From: an uncultured Eubacteriales bacterium
GTDB lineage: Bacteria > Bacillota > Clostridia > Oscillospirales > Acutalibacteraceae
NCBI GenBank assembly: GCA_934692675.1
Contig: CAKUUD010000002.1
Coordinates: 124,001 to 188,000, forward strand
DNA: 64,000 bases
Direction of reading: 5' to 3'
A program made the translations under genes and the position numbers. Within the stretch, counting starts at the first letter, position 1, and every line of letters begins with the position of its first letter. This document shows, in pieces, positions 19,246-29,008 of this stretch. The notes under the pieces are model-generated. The model was not told where the DNA came from, did no database searches, and was given only the letters and a program-made list of their open reading frames with translations.

Positions 19246-20160
19246 GTGAATTTTACAGCTCAAGATGTTAAGAGTTTAAGAGAAAAAACAGGTTGCGGCA
19301 TGATGGATTGCAAAAAAGCTCTGTCTGAATCCAACGGCGATATGGAAAAAGCTATTGACTTTTTAAGAGAAAAAGGTCTTGCTGCAGCTACAAAAAAATC
19401 TTCCAGAGTTGCTGCTGAAGGTTTAGCAATGGCTTATACTAATGCAGATTCCACAGTAGGTGTTGCTATCGAAGTTAACTCCGAAACCGATTTTGTTGCA
19501 AAAAATGCTGATTTTCAATCTTTCGTAAAAACTTGCGGAGAAACTGTTATGGAAAAAAATCCTTCAAGTGTTGAAGAATTATTGAAAATTGCTCTTTCTG
19601 ACGGAAAAACTGTTGAAGAATTGCTTCAAGAAAAAATTCTCACAATAGGTGAAAATTTAAAAATCAGACGTTTTCAACGTTTTGAGGGTACAGTAGCAGG
19701 ATATGTTCATGCCGGCGGTAAAATTGGCGTTTTAGTAAAATTTGATGTCAAAAATGAAGAATCTTCTAAAACAGAAGAATTTAAAAATTACGCAAAAGAC
19801 GTTGCTATGCAAATCGCAGCTGCTAATCCGCTGTATTTGAACCCTGTTGATGTTCCTGCTGAAACTATTGAACATGAAAGAAAAATTTTGAAAGAACAAA
19901 TAGTAAATGACGGAAAACCCGAAAATATTGCTGAGAAAATTGTTGAAGGCAGAATTGGAAAATATTACAAAGAAGTATGTCTTAACAAACAAGTTTTTGT
20001 TAAAGATAGCAACATAAATATCGAAGAATACACCGCCAAAGTTGCTAAAGATCTTGGAACAGAAATTTCTATCAGCAATTTTGTAAGATTTGAAAAAGGC
20101 GAAGGTATCGAGAAAAAAGAGGATGATTTTGCTAGCGAAGTTGCAGGAATGATAAAATAA
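19246..20160 (+). CDS. tsf: Translation elongation factor Ts
   Basis: Nucleotide exchange factor for EF-Tu, 304 residues. It opens with the UBA-like VKSLREKTGCGMMDCKKAL, then AIDFLREKG, and has the EVNSETDFVA signature (about residues 77-86). The start is GTG at 19246 behind AGGAGGA. rpsB-tsf is the conserved order. Confidence 0.97.
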   Translation: MNFTAQDVKSLREKTGCGMMDCKKALSESNGDMEKAIDFLREKGLAAATKKSSRVAAEGLAMAYTNADSTVGVAIEVNSETDFVAKNADFQSFVKTCGETVMEKNPSSVEELLKIALSDGKTVEELLQEKILTIGENLKIRRFQRFEGTVAGYVHAGGKIGVLVKFDVKNEESSKTEEFKNYAKDVAMQIAAANPLYLNPVDVPAETIEHERKILKEQIVNDGKPENIAEKIVEGRIGKYYKEVCLNKQVFVKDSNINIEEYTAKVAKDLGTEISISNFVRFEKGEGIEKKEDDFASEVAGMIK

Positions 20161-20215
20161 GTTTGAAATTGAATATTTGTAACTTTTAGTGTGAAATCGG
20201 AGGGCTTTTGTTTAT

Positions 20216-21505
20216 ATGTTCGAATTAGAGACAAAATACGTAGACAAATTTGTAGGAAGTGAATGTTTAAGCGAATTTAGCAAAAAGATAGAAAAAATCA
20301 GTAAAGATTTGCATAAAAATTGCGATGACAACGATGACTACAGAGGGTGGATTAACCTGCCGATTAACATTTCTGAAAGTGAGCTTGATGATATTCAAGA
20401 AACTGCCTCCAAAATTATTTCGGATTCAGAGATTCTGGTGGTTATAGGAATAGGCGGCTCTTATCTTGGGGCTGCCGCCGCTATCGAATTTTTGCATTCG
20501 TCTAATTACAATTATTTGTGCAAAAATAACCCTAAAATATTTTTTGTTGGAAATAATATGAGCGAAAGTTACATTTCTGAAATTTTGGAAATGTGCAGTT
20601 CTAGAGATATTTCAATTAACGTTATTTCCAAATCAGGTGGAACTATAGAGCCAGCTGTTTCTTTTAGAATTTTTAAGAATTTTTTGGAAAAGAAATACGG
20701 AAAAGAGGGCGCTCGAAAGAGAATTTACTGCACTACTGATGGTTCGAATGGTTTGCTCTTGAAAATGGCAAAAAAAGAAGGGTATAAGACTTTCACAATT
20801 CCAAGAAATATTGGGGGTAGATATTCTGTTCTTACCGCCGTGGGCCTTCTTCCGATATGCGTTAGTGGCGCTGATATTCGAAAAATTTTGTTCGGGGCTC
20901 GAGATGCTTATTTTAAATATATAAATAATAATTTATTGGAAAATGATTGTTATAAATATGCCGCGTTGAGAAATATTTTATATAGAAATGGTAAGCAAAT
21001 TGAATTGTTTGCTGGTTACGAGCCCAGGCTTGCCATGCTTTTTGAATGGTGTAAACAGCTTTTCGGAGAAAGTGAAGGCAAAGACGAGAAAGGGATTTTT
21101 CCAGCCTCGGTTATATATTCCAGAGATTTGCATTCATTGGGGCAGTTCGTGCAAGATGGTAGTAAAATTTTGTTTGAAACCATCTTGAAAGTTAAAAAAA
21201 GTTCGATGAAATTATCTATTCCTTACGAAAATGATGATGTTGATGAGTTAAATTATTTGTGTAAAAATTCTATACAGTATATAAGTGATGTTATTTGTGA
21301 AGCCACATTGGAAGCGCACACTCTTGGAAATATTCCGAACATAGTGATGTCTGTGGATGATTTTTCTGAGTATAATTTGGGATATTTGATTTATTTTTTT
21401 GAAAAATCTTGTGCAGTTTCTGCAAAATTGTTGGGAGTAAATCCTTTTAATCAACCTGGGGTTGAAGAATATAAATCCAAAATGTTTAAAATTCTAAAAG
21501 GTTGA
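20216..21505 (+). CDS. pgi: Glucose-6-phosphate isomerase
   Basis: Interconverts glucose-6-phosphate and fructose-6-phosphate. The 429-residue product has IGGSYLGAAAAIEFL, the sugar-phosphate loop SKSGGTIEP, and FPASVIYSRDLHSLGQFVQ. The size matches the short Firmicute form. GGAGGG lies 11 bases upstream of the ATG. Confidence 0.96.
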   Translation: MFELETKYVDKFVGSECLSEFSKKIEKISKDLHKNCDDNDDYRGWINLPINISESELDDIQETASKIISDSEILVVIGIGGSYLGAAAAIEFLHSSNYNYLCKNNPKIFFVGNNMSESYISEILEMCSSRDISINVISKSGGTIEPAVSFRIFKNFLEKKYGKEGARKRIYCTTDGSNGLLLKMAKKEGYKTFTIPRNIGGRYSVLTAVGLLPICVSGADIRKILFGARDAYFKYINNNLLENDCYKYAALRNILYRNGKQIELFAGYEPRLAMLFEWCKQLFGESEGKDEKGIFPASVIYSRDLHSLGQFVQDGSKILFETILKVKKSSMKLSIPYENDDVDELNYLCKNSIQYISDVICEATLEAHTLGNIPNIVMSVDDFSEYNLGYLIYFFEKSCAVSAKLLGVNPFNQPGVEEYKSKMFKILKG

Positions 21506-21539
21506 TAATTTTCGCATTGTAAAAAAACTAATAAATCAG

Positions 21540-21568
21540 TTGACAAATATTAAATATAAATGTATAAT
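21540..21568 (+). promoter_or_regulatory. Consensus promoter of rpmF
   Basis: TTGACA (21540-21545), 17-base spacer, TATAAT (21563-21568): a perfect sigma-A consensus about 57 bases before rpmF. Confidence 0.8.
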
Positions 21569-21624
21569 CAAAGTACCGGTTTTTAGACGGATTTTTGGTT
21601 GTGTTTAAGAGGAGGTGCCGAGTA

Positions 21625-21810
21625 ATGGCAATAGTACCTAAAAGAAAACATTCGAAAGCAAGAAGAAACACTAGACGTTCGAACGTGTGGAAAATAGATG
21701 CACCTGCTTTGAGCAGATGTTCGAAATGTGGAGCATTTAAGCTCATACACAGAGTTTGCAAATCTTGCGGTTATTATAAAGGAAGAGAAGTTGTTAAGGT
21801 TGAAGCATAA
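21625..21810 (+). CDS. rpmF: 50S ribosomal protein L32, zinc-binding form
   Basis: A 61-residue ribosomal protein. It begins MAIVPKRKHSKARRNTRRS and has the zinc ribbon CSKC and CKSC (about residues 32-50). The start at 21625 follows GAGGAGGT; the frame runs upstream without a site. The usual upstream yceD-like gene is missing here. Confidence 0.96.
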   Translation: MAIVPKRKHSKARRNTRRSNVWKIDAPALSRCSKCGAFKLIHRVCKSCGYYKGREVVKVEA

Positions 21811-21898
21811 TTGCTTTGTACTATAAACGGTATGGTAGAGGAGGAGAAATCCTTCTCTATTTTCTTCAGAAATTATTATAAAATCAGGATGTGAAAAA

Positions 21899-23239
21899 AT
21901 GTCAAATCCAGTAGTGGCGCTGGTTGGAAGACCAAATGTAGGAAAATCAACTTTATTTAATAAATTGATTGGTAAACGTGTTTCTATCGTAGACGATTCT
22001 CCAGGAGTGACAAGAGACAGAGTTTATGGTGAGTGTGAGTGGGAAAATAGAAAGATTTCTTTAATAGATACGGGCGGTATAGAGACTGCAAAAACAGATG
22101 ATATAATTTTGCAAGGGATGCGCCATCAAGCCGAATTGGCTATCGATATTGCAGACGTAATCGTTTTTGTTGTTGATGTGAAAACTGGCTTGGTTTCTTC
22201 TGATAAAGAAATTGCCGCAATGCTTACTAAATCGGGCAAGCCTGTAATCGTTTGTGTTAATAAATGCGATAATATCGGCAATGCAGATTTAAACTTTTAT
22301 GAATTTTATAATTTGGGATTGGGAGAGCCTTTGCAAATTTCTTCTGTGCATGGACACGGCACAGGCGATCTTTTAGACGAGGTGCTTAAATATTTGCCGG
22401 ATTGCGATGAAGAAGAGAACGAAGATGTGATTTCGGTCGCTGTTATAGGCAAGCCCAACGTAGGAAAATCTTCGCTTATAAATTATATTTCGGGTCAAGA
22501 AAGAAGTATAGTATCGGACATCGCTGGAACAACTAGGGATACTATTGATACTTTGATTTCAAATAAGTACGGAAAATTTAACTTCATAGACACCGCGGGA
22601 ATTAGAAGAAAAAGTAAAGTAACCGAAAAAATAGAAAAATATAGCATAATGCGAGCAAAATTGGCGATTGAACGAGCAGACGTATGCGTAATAATGATAG
22701 ACGCCAAAGAAGGCCCTACCGAGCAAGACACCAAAGTTGCAGGGTTAGCCCACGAGGCAGGAAAGGCATCTTTGATAGTGGTAAATAAATGGGACGCAAT
22801 AGAAAAAGACAGCAAAACGATGGATAAATTTATGGAAAAAGTAAAAAAAGAGTTTTTATTTATGTCATATGCTCCCGTGGTATTTGCTTCAGTTAAAACA
22901 GGACAAAGAATCGAAAATATTTTCGAAATTATTACGAAAGTTTCGAATAATAATTCTTTGAGAGTGTCCACAGGGGTGCTTAATGACGTGTTATCCAGGT
23001 CTGTTATCAAGACTCCTCCGCCGACTCATAAAGGCAAACGTCTTAAGATTTATTATATGACTCAGGTTGCCGTTAAGCCTCCTACTTTTGTATTTTTTGT
23101 TAATAAATCGGAGCTGTTCCATTTTTCGTATCAGCATTATCTGGAAAATAATTTGCGCAAAACATTTGGCTTCGAAGGCACTCCGATAAGGTTTATAATA
23201 AGAGAAAAATCTGAGAAAAATTTTGAACGTAAAATATAA
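21899..23239 (+). CDS. der: GTPase Der (EngA)
   Basis: Ribosome-assembly GTPase with two tandem G domains and a C-terminal KH-like domain, 446 residues. G domain 1 has GRPNVGKSTLFN and DTGGIE; G domain 2 has GKPNVGKSSLIN and DTAGIRRK, with NKWD. It heads der-plsY-phosphatase-typA. Confidence 0.97.
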   Translation: MSNPVVALVGRPNVGKSTLFNKLIGKRVSIVDDSPGVTRDRVYGECEWENRKISLIDTGGIETAKTDDIILQGMRHQAELAIDIADVIVFVVDVKTGLVSSDKEIAAMLTKSGKPVIVCVNKCDNIGNADLNFYEFYNLGLGEPLQISSVHGHGTGDLLDEVLKYLPDCDEEENEDVISVAVIGKPNVGKSSLINYISGQERSIVSDIAGTTRDTIDTLISNKYGKFNFIDTAGIRRKSKVTEKIEKYSIMRAKLAIERADVCVIMIDAKEGPTEQDTKVAGLAHEAGKASLIVVNKWDAIEKDSKTMDKFMEKVKKEFLFMSYAPVVFASVKTGQRIENIFEIITKVSNNNSLRVSTGVLNDVLSRSVIKTPPPTHKGKRLKIYYMTQVAVKPPTFVFFVNKSELFHFSYQHYLENNLRKTFGFEGTPIRFIIREKSEKNFERKI

Positions 23240-23271
23240 TTTAGCATTCTAAAAGGAGAATTTTTTTAGCT

Positions 23272-23991
23272 ATGATATTAGAAATATTATCATATTATTG
23301 GCTTCCAATATTATTTGTAGCGATAGGATCATATTTAATTGGAGGAATAAACGCGTCTATTTTGGTTACAAAAGTGTTGAATCCTGGCCAGGATATAAGA
23401 GATGTAGGTAGTGGAAACGCAGGATTCACTAACGTATTGCGCACCCAGGGAATAAAAATGGGTGTAATAACATTTGTAATAGATTTTTTAAAAGGCATTG
23501 TGGCTGTTTGGTTTTCAGAAATTGTATTTTCTATTTTTCATGTTAATTTGATTGGAAATAATTTTCCTATAGAAATTTTTTTGAAATATTTAACATGTCT
23601 TATGTGTGTGATAGGGCATATGTTTCCGTGCTTTTTTGATTTCAAAGGCGGAAAAAGTATCTTGGTTGCCTGGTCGAGTATGCTTTTGATTGATTGGAGA
23701 ATATTTTTAATATTAATATCGGTATTTTTGATAACCTTGTTATTTACAAAAATTGTTTCGTTATCTTCGATAAATGCCGCTGTGATATTGCCCATCGCAG
23801 CATTTGTGTGCGATTATTTTGTAGATTATAAACGTACAGGCAACATCCTAGTTATGTGGATTCCCTTGATTTTTTGTATTGTCATTTCTTCGGTTGTTAT
23901 CATCAAGCATCGTGGAAATATTTTAAGAATAATAAAGGGCGAGGAGAAAAAACTTTGCATAAATAAAACTTTTAAAGGAGGGTCAAAATGA
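23272..23991 (+). CDS. plsY: Glycerol-3-phosphate acyltransferase PlsY
   Basis: Integral membrane enzyme that transfers acyl groups from acyl-phosphate to glycerol-3-phosphate at the start of phospholipid synthesis. The 239-residue product has several hydrophobic helices and the three family loops: IGGINASIL, GSGNAGFTNVLRTQG, and GHMFPCFFDFKGGKS. AAAGGAG is about 13 bases before the ATG, which is long. der-plsY adjacency is common in Firmicutes. Confidence 0.93.
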   Translation: MILEILSYYWLPILFVAIGSYLIGGINASILVTKVLNPGQDIRDVGSGNAGFTNVLRTQGIKMGVITFVIDFLKGIVAVWFSEIVFSIFHVNLIGNNFPIEIFLKYLTCLMCVIGHMFPCFFDFKGGKSILVAWSSMLLIDWRIFLILISVFLITLLFTKIVSLSSINAAVILPIAAFVCDYFVDYKRTGNILVMWIPLIFCIVISSVVIIKHRGNILRIIKGEEKKLCINKTFKGGSK

Positions 23992-24659
23992 AATCTTATA
24001 CAATACATTTTGTAAGGCACGGAATGACTGACGCTAATATAAAGGGTCGGTACGCTGGGTCGTGGGACATCCCTATTTCCGATGATGGCAGAAAAAAACT
24101 AAAGATTTTAAAAGATACTTATGAATACCCTTCGGCGCAGGAATATTATTCAAGTCCGCTTTCACGCTGCGTAGAAACTTGTGATATCGTATATCCCGAA
24201 GCAAAGCCTATTGTAGTTGATGGCCTTAAAGAATGTGATTTTGGAGATTGGGAAGGAAAAACTACGGATGAGTTGTCCTCTGACCCTGGATATTTAGAGT
24301 GGATAAAAAACTCTAAAATTGCTCCTCCTAATGGAGAATCTTGGGAAGATTTTTATAAAAGAATAGAAGCTTCTTTCGAAGATATTGTGACGTCCCTGAT
24401 GAAAAGGGGAGTGACTTCAGCCGCTATATTTACTCACGGGGGAGTTATAATGTCCTTGTTGGCGATGCATGGAATCCCCAAAGCTAAGCCTTTTGACTGG
24501 ATGGTAGATAATGGCTGTGGATATTCTGTCAGAATTACTCCGGGACTTTGGATGAGAGATAAAGTTTTTGAAGTTTATCAAAAAACTCCCCTGGGATCAA
24601 ATGAAGAAATTAGTGGCGAATTTAAAAATTTGATAGACAATTTAAAAGATAATAATTAA
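23988..24659 (+). CDS. Histidine phosphatase family protein
   Basis: A 223-residue phosphoglycerate-mutase-fold enzyme. The RHG motif is in FVRHGMTDANIKGRYAGSWD (His near residue 9), ECDFGDWEGK follows, and the second catalytic His is in FTHGGVI. The substrate cannot be told from sequence; relatives include alpha-ribazole phosphatase and broad phosphatases. It overlaps plsY by 4 bases (ATGA), so it is translationally coupled. Confidence 0.88.
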   Translation: MKSYTIHFVRHGMTDANIKGRYAGSWDIPISDDGRKKLKILKDTYEYPSAQEYYSSPLSRCVETCDIVYPEAKPIVVDGLKECDFGDWEGKTTDELSSDPGYLEWIKNSKIAPPNGESWEDFYKRIEASFEDIVTSLMKRGVTSAAIFTHGGVIMSLLAMHGIPKAKPFDWMVDNGCGYSVRITPGLWMRDKVFEVYQKTPLGSNEEISGEFKNLIDNLKDNN

Positions 24660-24674
24660 AAAGGAAGTATAAAA

Positions 24675-26492
24675 ATGAGTGATTCAAGTAATTTAAGAAA
24701 TATAGCAATTATAGCTCACGTTGACCACGGTAAGACGACTTTGGTTGACCAAATGCTTAAACAAAGCGGAATTTTTCGTTCTAACGAAAGCGTCGCGGAA
24801 CGTGTTATGGATTCAGGAGATTTGGAAAGAGAACGTGGAATTACAATTTTATCCAAAAATACCGCCGTTATGTACAATAATGTAAAAATTAATATAGTTG
24901 ATACTCCGGGTCATGCTGATTTCGGAGGAGAAGTAGAAAGAATACTTTTGATGGTTGATGGAGTCCTGCTTCTGGTAGATGCTTTTGAAGGATGTATGCC
25001 TCAAACTAGGTTTGTTCTTAAAAAAGCTCTTAAGCTGGGAAAAAAGCCTATAGTTGTAGTCAATAAAATTGACCGACCCGGCGCGAGACCTGACGAAGTT
25101 ATTGATGAAGTTTTGGATTTGTTCATTGAACTCGGAGCCGATGAGGAACAAATAGAATTCCCTGTTGTGTATGCTTCGGGAAGAAATGGCTACGCTTTTA
25201 TAAACGAAGGTGACGAAAAAACAGATTTGAAGCCTTTATTTGAAACAATAATCAATGAAGTTCCTGCTCCTAAAGGCGACGAAAATGGTCCTTTGCAAGT
25301 TTTGATTTCAAATATAGATTATGATGAATATATTGGTCGAATCGGCGTTGGAAGAGTTGAAAGAGGAAGTATAAAAGCTGGTCAAAATGTTGTCAGATGC
25401 ACAAGAGAAGGAATAAATAAGAATATTAAAATAGGCAAAATTTATAAATTTGAAGGATTAAAGAGAGTTGAAGCAGATGAAGCCGGTCTTGGAGAAATTA
25501 TTTCTGTTTCCGGCGTGGAAGGACTTAATATAGGCGAAACCCTTTGTGACCCTGCAAATATCGAGCCTTTGCCTTTTGTCAAAATAGACGAACCTACAGT
25601 TTCTATGAATTTCATGGTAAATAACAGCCCGTTTGCAGGTCGTGAAGGAAAATTTGTTACATCACGAAATATAAGGGACAGGCTTTTCAAAGAGGTTGAA
25701 ACTAATGTGTCTATGAGAGTTGAAGAAACCGATTCTGCTGATACTTTTAAGGTTTCCGGCAGGGGTGAGTTGCACCTTTCTATACTTATCGAAACCATGA
25801 GAAGAGAGGGCTATGAGTTCCAAGTTTCAAGACCTCAAGTAATTATGAAAGAAATCGACGGCGTTTTATGTGAGCCGGTTGAAATTTTAACCGTTGAAGT
25901 TCCGGAAGAATATGTTGGAGCTGTTATCGAAAAAATAGGCGCAAGAAAAGCCGAAATGGTTAATATGACGCCCAAAGACAGCGGCACAACGATGATCGAA
26001 TTCAGAGTTCCGTCCAGAGGAATAATAGGGTATCGTTCGGAATTTTTGACGGACACAAACGGAAAAGGTATTTTAAACCAAGTTTTCGATTCTTACGAAC
26101 CTTACAAAGGTGAAATTGTTCAGCGCAGACACGGCTCTCTCGTTGCCCATGAAACGGGCGTTTCTACAGGGTATGGACTCTTTGCTGCGCAGGATAGAGG
26201 CAGATTGTTTATAGGCCCAGGCGTGGATGTCTATGAAGGCATGGTAGTGGGCTCTACACCTAAAGCTGAAGATATTACTGTAAATGTTTGCAAGAAAAAA
26301 CACGTTACAAATATGCGCGCGTCCGGTTCCGACGAGGCTTTGAAATTAACTCCTCACAGCGTTTTGAGCTTGGAACAATCTATAGAATTTATAGATGATG
26401 ACGAATATTTGGAAGTAACGCCAAAGAGTATAAGAATAAGAAAAAGAATTTTAGATAAAACCCTGAGACTAAGAAGTAAAGTAAATAAATAA
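24675..26492 (+). CDS. typA: Ribosome-associated GTPase TypA/BipA
   Basis: EF-G-like GTPase acting in ribosome assembly and stress growth, 605 residues. Motifs are AHVDHGKTTL, the effector segment RERGITI, DTPGHADF and NKID. The later domains have SGRGELHLSILIE and the BipA-specific PSRGIIGYRSEFLTDTNG. AAGGAAG precedes the ATG. Confidence 0.96.
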   Translation: MSDSSNLRNIAIIAHVDHGKTTLVDQMLKQSGIFRSNESVAERVMDSGDLERERGITILSKNTAVMYNNVKINIVDTPGHADFGGEVERILLMVDGVLLLVDAFEGCMPQTRFVLKKALKLGKKPIVVVNKIDRPGARPDEVIDEVLDLFIELGADEEQIEFPVVYASGRNGYAFINEGDEKTDLKPLFETIINEVPAPKGDENGPLQVLISNIDYDEYIGRIGVGRVERGSIKAGQNVVRCTREGINKNIKIGKIYKFEGLKRVEADEAGLGEIISVSGVEGLNIGETLCDPANIEPLPFVKIDEPTVSMNFMVNNSPFAGREGKFVTSRNIRDRLFKEVETNVSMRVEETDSADTFKVSGRGELHLSILIETMRREGYEFQVSRPQVIMKEIDGVLCEPVEILTVEVPEEYVGAVIEKIGARKAEMVNMTPKDSGTTMIEFRVPSRGIIGYRSEFLTDTNGKGILNQVFDSYEPYKGEIVQRRHGSLVAHETGVSTGYGLFAAQDRGRLFIGPGVDVYEGMVVGSTPKAEDITVNVCKKKHVTNMRASGSDEALKLTPHSVLSLEQSIEFIDDDEYLEVTPKSIRIRKRILDKTLRLRSKVNK

Positions 26493-26536
26493 TTCAAAGT
26501 ATAAAGTTATAATGAAATGATAAATATATTTTTTAG

Positions 26537-26565
26537 TTGATTTTAAAAAAATAGTATGGTATAAT
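26537..26565 (+). promoter_or_regulatory. Promoter of rplS
   Basis: TTGATT (26537-26542), 17-base spacer, TATAAT (26560-26565). The leader from here to rplS is about 95 bases. Confidence 0.7.
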
Positions 26566-26571
26566 ACTCCA

Positions 26572-26660
26572 TGTGTGGGCATAGTATTGCTTGCAGATAT
26601 TTAAATATCAGCATTCCTCTGCTTTTGAGACTTGAGCATGAATGTGTGGATTTTGGAGGA
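26572..26660 (+). ncRNA. Possible L19 leader region
   Basis: An untranslated leader of about 90 bases between a strong promoter and rplS, with a short GATATTTAAATATC palindrome. Firmicutes often carry an autoregulatory L19 leader at this place. I could not match its consensus by eye, so the call rests on position. Confidence 0.3.
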
Positions 26661-26664
26661 AAAT

Positions 26665-27009
26665 ATGGATTTACTAAAAAAAATTTCGGAGTCTTCATTA
26701 AAAGAAACATTGCCTGAGTTTAACGTCGGTGATACAGTAAAGGTAGATGTAAAAATTAAGGAAGGCGAAAGAGAAAGAATTCAGGTCTTTGAAGGAACTG
26801 TTATTGCTAAAAAAGGTAGCGGAATAGCTCAAACTTTTACAGTAAGAAAAGTTTCTTATGGTTTTGGAGTAGAAAGAATTTTTCCACTTCATTCCCCAAG
26901 CGTTAGCGACGTCAAAGTTGTAAGAAGAGGTCGCGTACGCAGAAGCAAGCTTTACTATTTGAGAGATCGTGTAGGAAAAGCAGCAAAAGTCAAAGAAAAA
27001 ATCGTTTAA
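26665..27009 (+). CDS. rplS: 50S ribosomal protein L19
   Basis: A 114-residue large-subunit protein. It contains [20 protein letters not shown], the [12 protein letters not shown] loop, [19 protein letters not shown] and [18 protein letters not shown]. The start at 26665 follows TTGGAGGAAA; the frame is open from 26632, before the site. Confidence 0.97.
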   Translation: MDLLKKISESSLKETLPEFNVGDTVKVDVKIKEGERERIQVFEGTVIAKKGSGIAQTFTVRKVSYGFGVERIFPLHSPSVSDVKVVRRGRVRRSKLYYLRDRVGKAAKVKEKIV

Positions 27010-27013
27010 CAAT

Positions 27014-27035
27014 AAGGGGGATAATCCCTCTTTTT
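27014..27035 (+). terminator. Terminator after rplS
   Basis: A compact 8-base stem with GGGA/TCCC core and 3-base loop, then five T. It separates rplS from the signal peptidase pair. Confidence 0.55.
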
Positions 27036-27080
27036 GTTGTGTTTAAAGAAAAATTACTAACTATGTAAGGGAGTGTTTAT

Positions 27081-27677
27081 ATGTACGGGTTGGATAAAAA
27101 AACAGACGATAATGTTGCAGAAGTTAAAAAGAATAAATATAAAAATCCTGCTGGAGAGTTTTCTTCATTTTGTTTTGAGTGGCTGGAATCAGTAGTTCAG
27201 GCGATTATTTTGGTTGTATTTTTGATGACTTTTGTTTTTCGGTACATGAGTGTTGTCGGAGATTCAATGCGTGAAACTTTACATGACGGAGATAAATTGA
27301 TTGTTTCAAGGTGGAATTACACTCCTAATAATGGTGATATAATTGCTATAAGTCGCGGTCAACAGGTGAACAAACCCATAATAAAAAGGGTAATTGCAAC
27401 TGAAGGGCAGACTCTTAGCATTGATTTTTCGACCGGAACTGTTATTGTTGATGGTTCGGTTGTTGATGAATCTTATATTAGAGAGCCGATGAAAACTCGC
27501 GGAGATGCCGAAATTCCTAGCGTTATCCCTGAGGGGTACACCTTTGTAATGGGCGATAACAGGAATTATTCTGCGGACAGTAGATACAAAGAAGTTGGAT
27601 TGATTGATAATAAAAATATAATCGGAAAAGCAGTTTTTAGAATTTTCCCATTTAATAAAGTAGGGCAAATTGGTTAA
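27081..27677 (+). CDS. lepB: Signal peptidase I, copy 1
   Basis: Membrane serine protease that removes signal peptides from exported preproteins. The 198-residue product has one membrane anchor (about 33-53), the catalytic Ser in VGDSMRETL, the catalytic Lys in IIKRVIA and the C-terminal box VMGDNRNYSADSR. AAGGGAG precedes the ATG. The next gene is a close paralog in tandem. lepB near rplS is usual in Firmicutes. Confidence 0.95.
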   Translation: MYGLDKKTDDNVAEVKKNKYKNPAGEFSSFCFEWLESVVQAIILVVFLMTFVFRYMSVVGDSMRETLHDGDKLIVSRWNYTPNNGDIIAISRGQQVNKPIIKRVIATEGQTLSIDFSTGTVIVDGSVVDESYIREPMKTRGDAEIPSVIPEGYTFVMGDNRNYSADSRYKEVGLIDNKNIIGKAVFRIFPFNKVGQIG

Positions 27678-27696
27678 ATTTTAGTTGAAAGGTAGA

Positions 27697-28284
27697 ATGA
27701 GATTGCACGGATTAAACGAAAATATTGATAATGATGATTTAAAATTTGTTAATCCTGCAGGCAAGTTTTCTTCATTTTGTTTTGAATGGCTGGAGTGCAT
27801 TATTCAAGCAGTTATTTTGGTCGTGTTCTCTATGACATTTGTTTTTAGGATAGTTACTGTCGAGGGCGAATCAATGCGCGATACTTTGTATAATGGAGAT
27901 AGACTTGTTGTTTATAGGTGGAATTATACTCCTACCGACGGAGATGTTGTTGTTATTTCTCGCGGACAGCTGATTGATAAACCGATAATAAAGAGGGTAA
28001 TAGCGACTGAAGGGCAGACGCTGGAGATTAATTTTTCGAATGGAAAAGTTAAAGTTGACGGAAAAACTTTGGATGAAAAATATATTAAAGAGCCCATGTG
28101 GCTGCAGGGCGACGCTGATATTCCATATGTAATTCCAAAAGGATATAGTTTTGTGATGGGGGATAACAGGAATCGCTCTACCGATAGCAGGTTCGTGGAA
28201 GTCGGGCTGATACCTAATCAAAACATAGTCGGGAGAGCCGGCTTTAGGATTTTTCCGTTTAGGTGTATTGGAAAAATTTGTTAA
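27697..28284 (+). CDS. lepB: Signal peptidase I, copy 2
   Basis: Tandem paralog of the preceding gene. From NPAGKFSSFCFEWLE to FRIFPF the two align without gaps and are about two-thirds identical by eye. The catalytic Ser (EGESMRDTL) and Lys (IIKRVIA) are both kept, as is VMGDNRNRSTDSR, so both copies look active. I chose ATG 27697 (AAAGG just upstream); TTG 27685 is an in-frame alternative. Confidence 0.93.
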   Translation: MRLHGLNENIDNDDLKFVNPAGKFSSFCFEWLECIIQAVILVVFSMTFVFRIVTVEGESMRDTLYNGDRLVVYRWNYTPTDGDVVVISRGQLIDKPIIKRVIATEGQTLEINFSNGKVKVDGKTLDEKYIKEPMWLQGDADIPYVIPKGYSFVMGDNRNRSTDSRFVEVGLIPNQNIVGRAGFRIFPFRCIGKIC

Positions 28285-28301
28285 ATAAGGAGCCGGGCGT
28301 G

Positions 28302-28877
28302 ATGGAAGAAAAATTTTTTTTGGAAATTCCCGGTGTCGAAAGGAAAGCAGAAGCTAAATCTTATATTGATGAATTTATAAATTTTAATTCTGAAATTCAT
28401 GGTTCGGCAGGTTTGGAAAATTACATAAATGATTATGCTTTGTGGGTAGAAAGGGTTAAAAATAATTGGAACAACCCTATATCGAATGGCTTGGTGCCTG
28501 CGCATACGTACTTTTTGGTTAGAAAGAATGATAACAAAATCATAGGTATGATAGACATTAGGCTTTACTTGAACGATTATCTTGAAAAGTTTGGTGGTCA
28601 CATAGGTTATAGCATCCGGCCTACGGAACGAAATAAGGGATACAGCAAAATTAACTTGTATTTGGCGTTAAAAGATTGCAAAAATGTTGGACTTGAGAAT
28701 GTTCTGATTACCTGTAGCAAAAGTAATATTGCTTCCGCAAGAACAATCAAAGCGTTAGGCGGGGTGTTGTCTGACGAAATTTTTGATGAAGAGATGAATA
28801 CTATCGTCCAAAGATATTGGATAGATACTGAATCGGCTTTGAGTAATAAAAAATTTGAAGGTAATTTATTGATATAA
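28302..28877 (+). CDS. GNAT-family acetyltransferase
   Basis: A 191-residue N-acetyltransferase. The acetyl-CoA region is seen as GMIDIRLYLNDYLEKFGGHIGYSIRP then ERNKGYSKI (the R/Q-x-x-G-x-[AS/G] loop, here RNKGYS) and SNIASARTIKALGG (motif B). The substrate is unknown. ATG 28302 follows AAGGAG; the upstream in-frame extension overlaps lepB and is unlikely. It ends at a strong terminator. Confidence 0.88.
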   Translation: MEEKFFLEIPGVERKAEAKSYIDEFINFNSEIHGSAGLENYINDYALWVERVKNNWNNPISNGLVPAHTYFLVRKNDNKIIGMIDIRLYLNDYLEKFGGHIGYSIRPTERNKGYSKINLYLALKDCKNVGLENVLITCSKSNIASARTIKALGGVLSDEIFDEEMNTIVQRYWIDTESALSNKKFEGNLLI

Positions 28878-28896
28878 TATCATGTTTTAAATTTAT

Positions 28897-28924
28897 AACT
28901 GACCTTATAAGGGTCAGTTTTTTT
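28897..28924 (+). terminator. Terminator after the GNAT gene
   Basis: Stem AACTGACC / GGTCAGTT with a 7-base loop and a run of seven T. Confidence 0.85.
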
Positions 28925-29008
28925 GTTTTGTCTTGAAAGCATCGTAAATCACAAATTTTTAAAACATATAATACACTAAAAGTATAGCTAATTTTAGTTG
29001 GTGATGCT

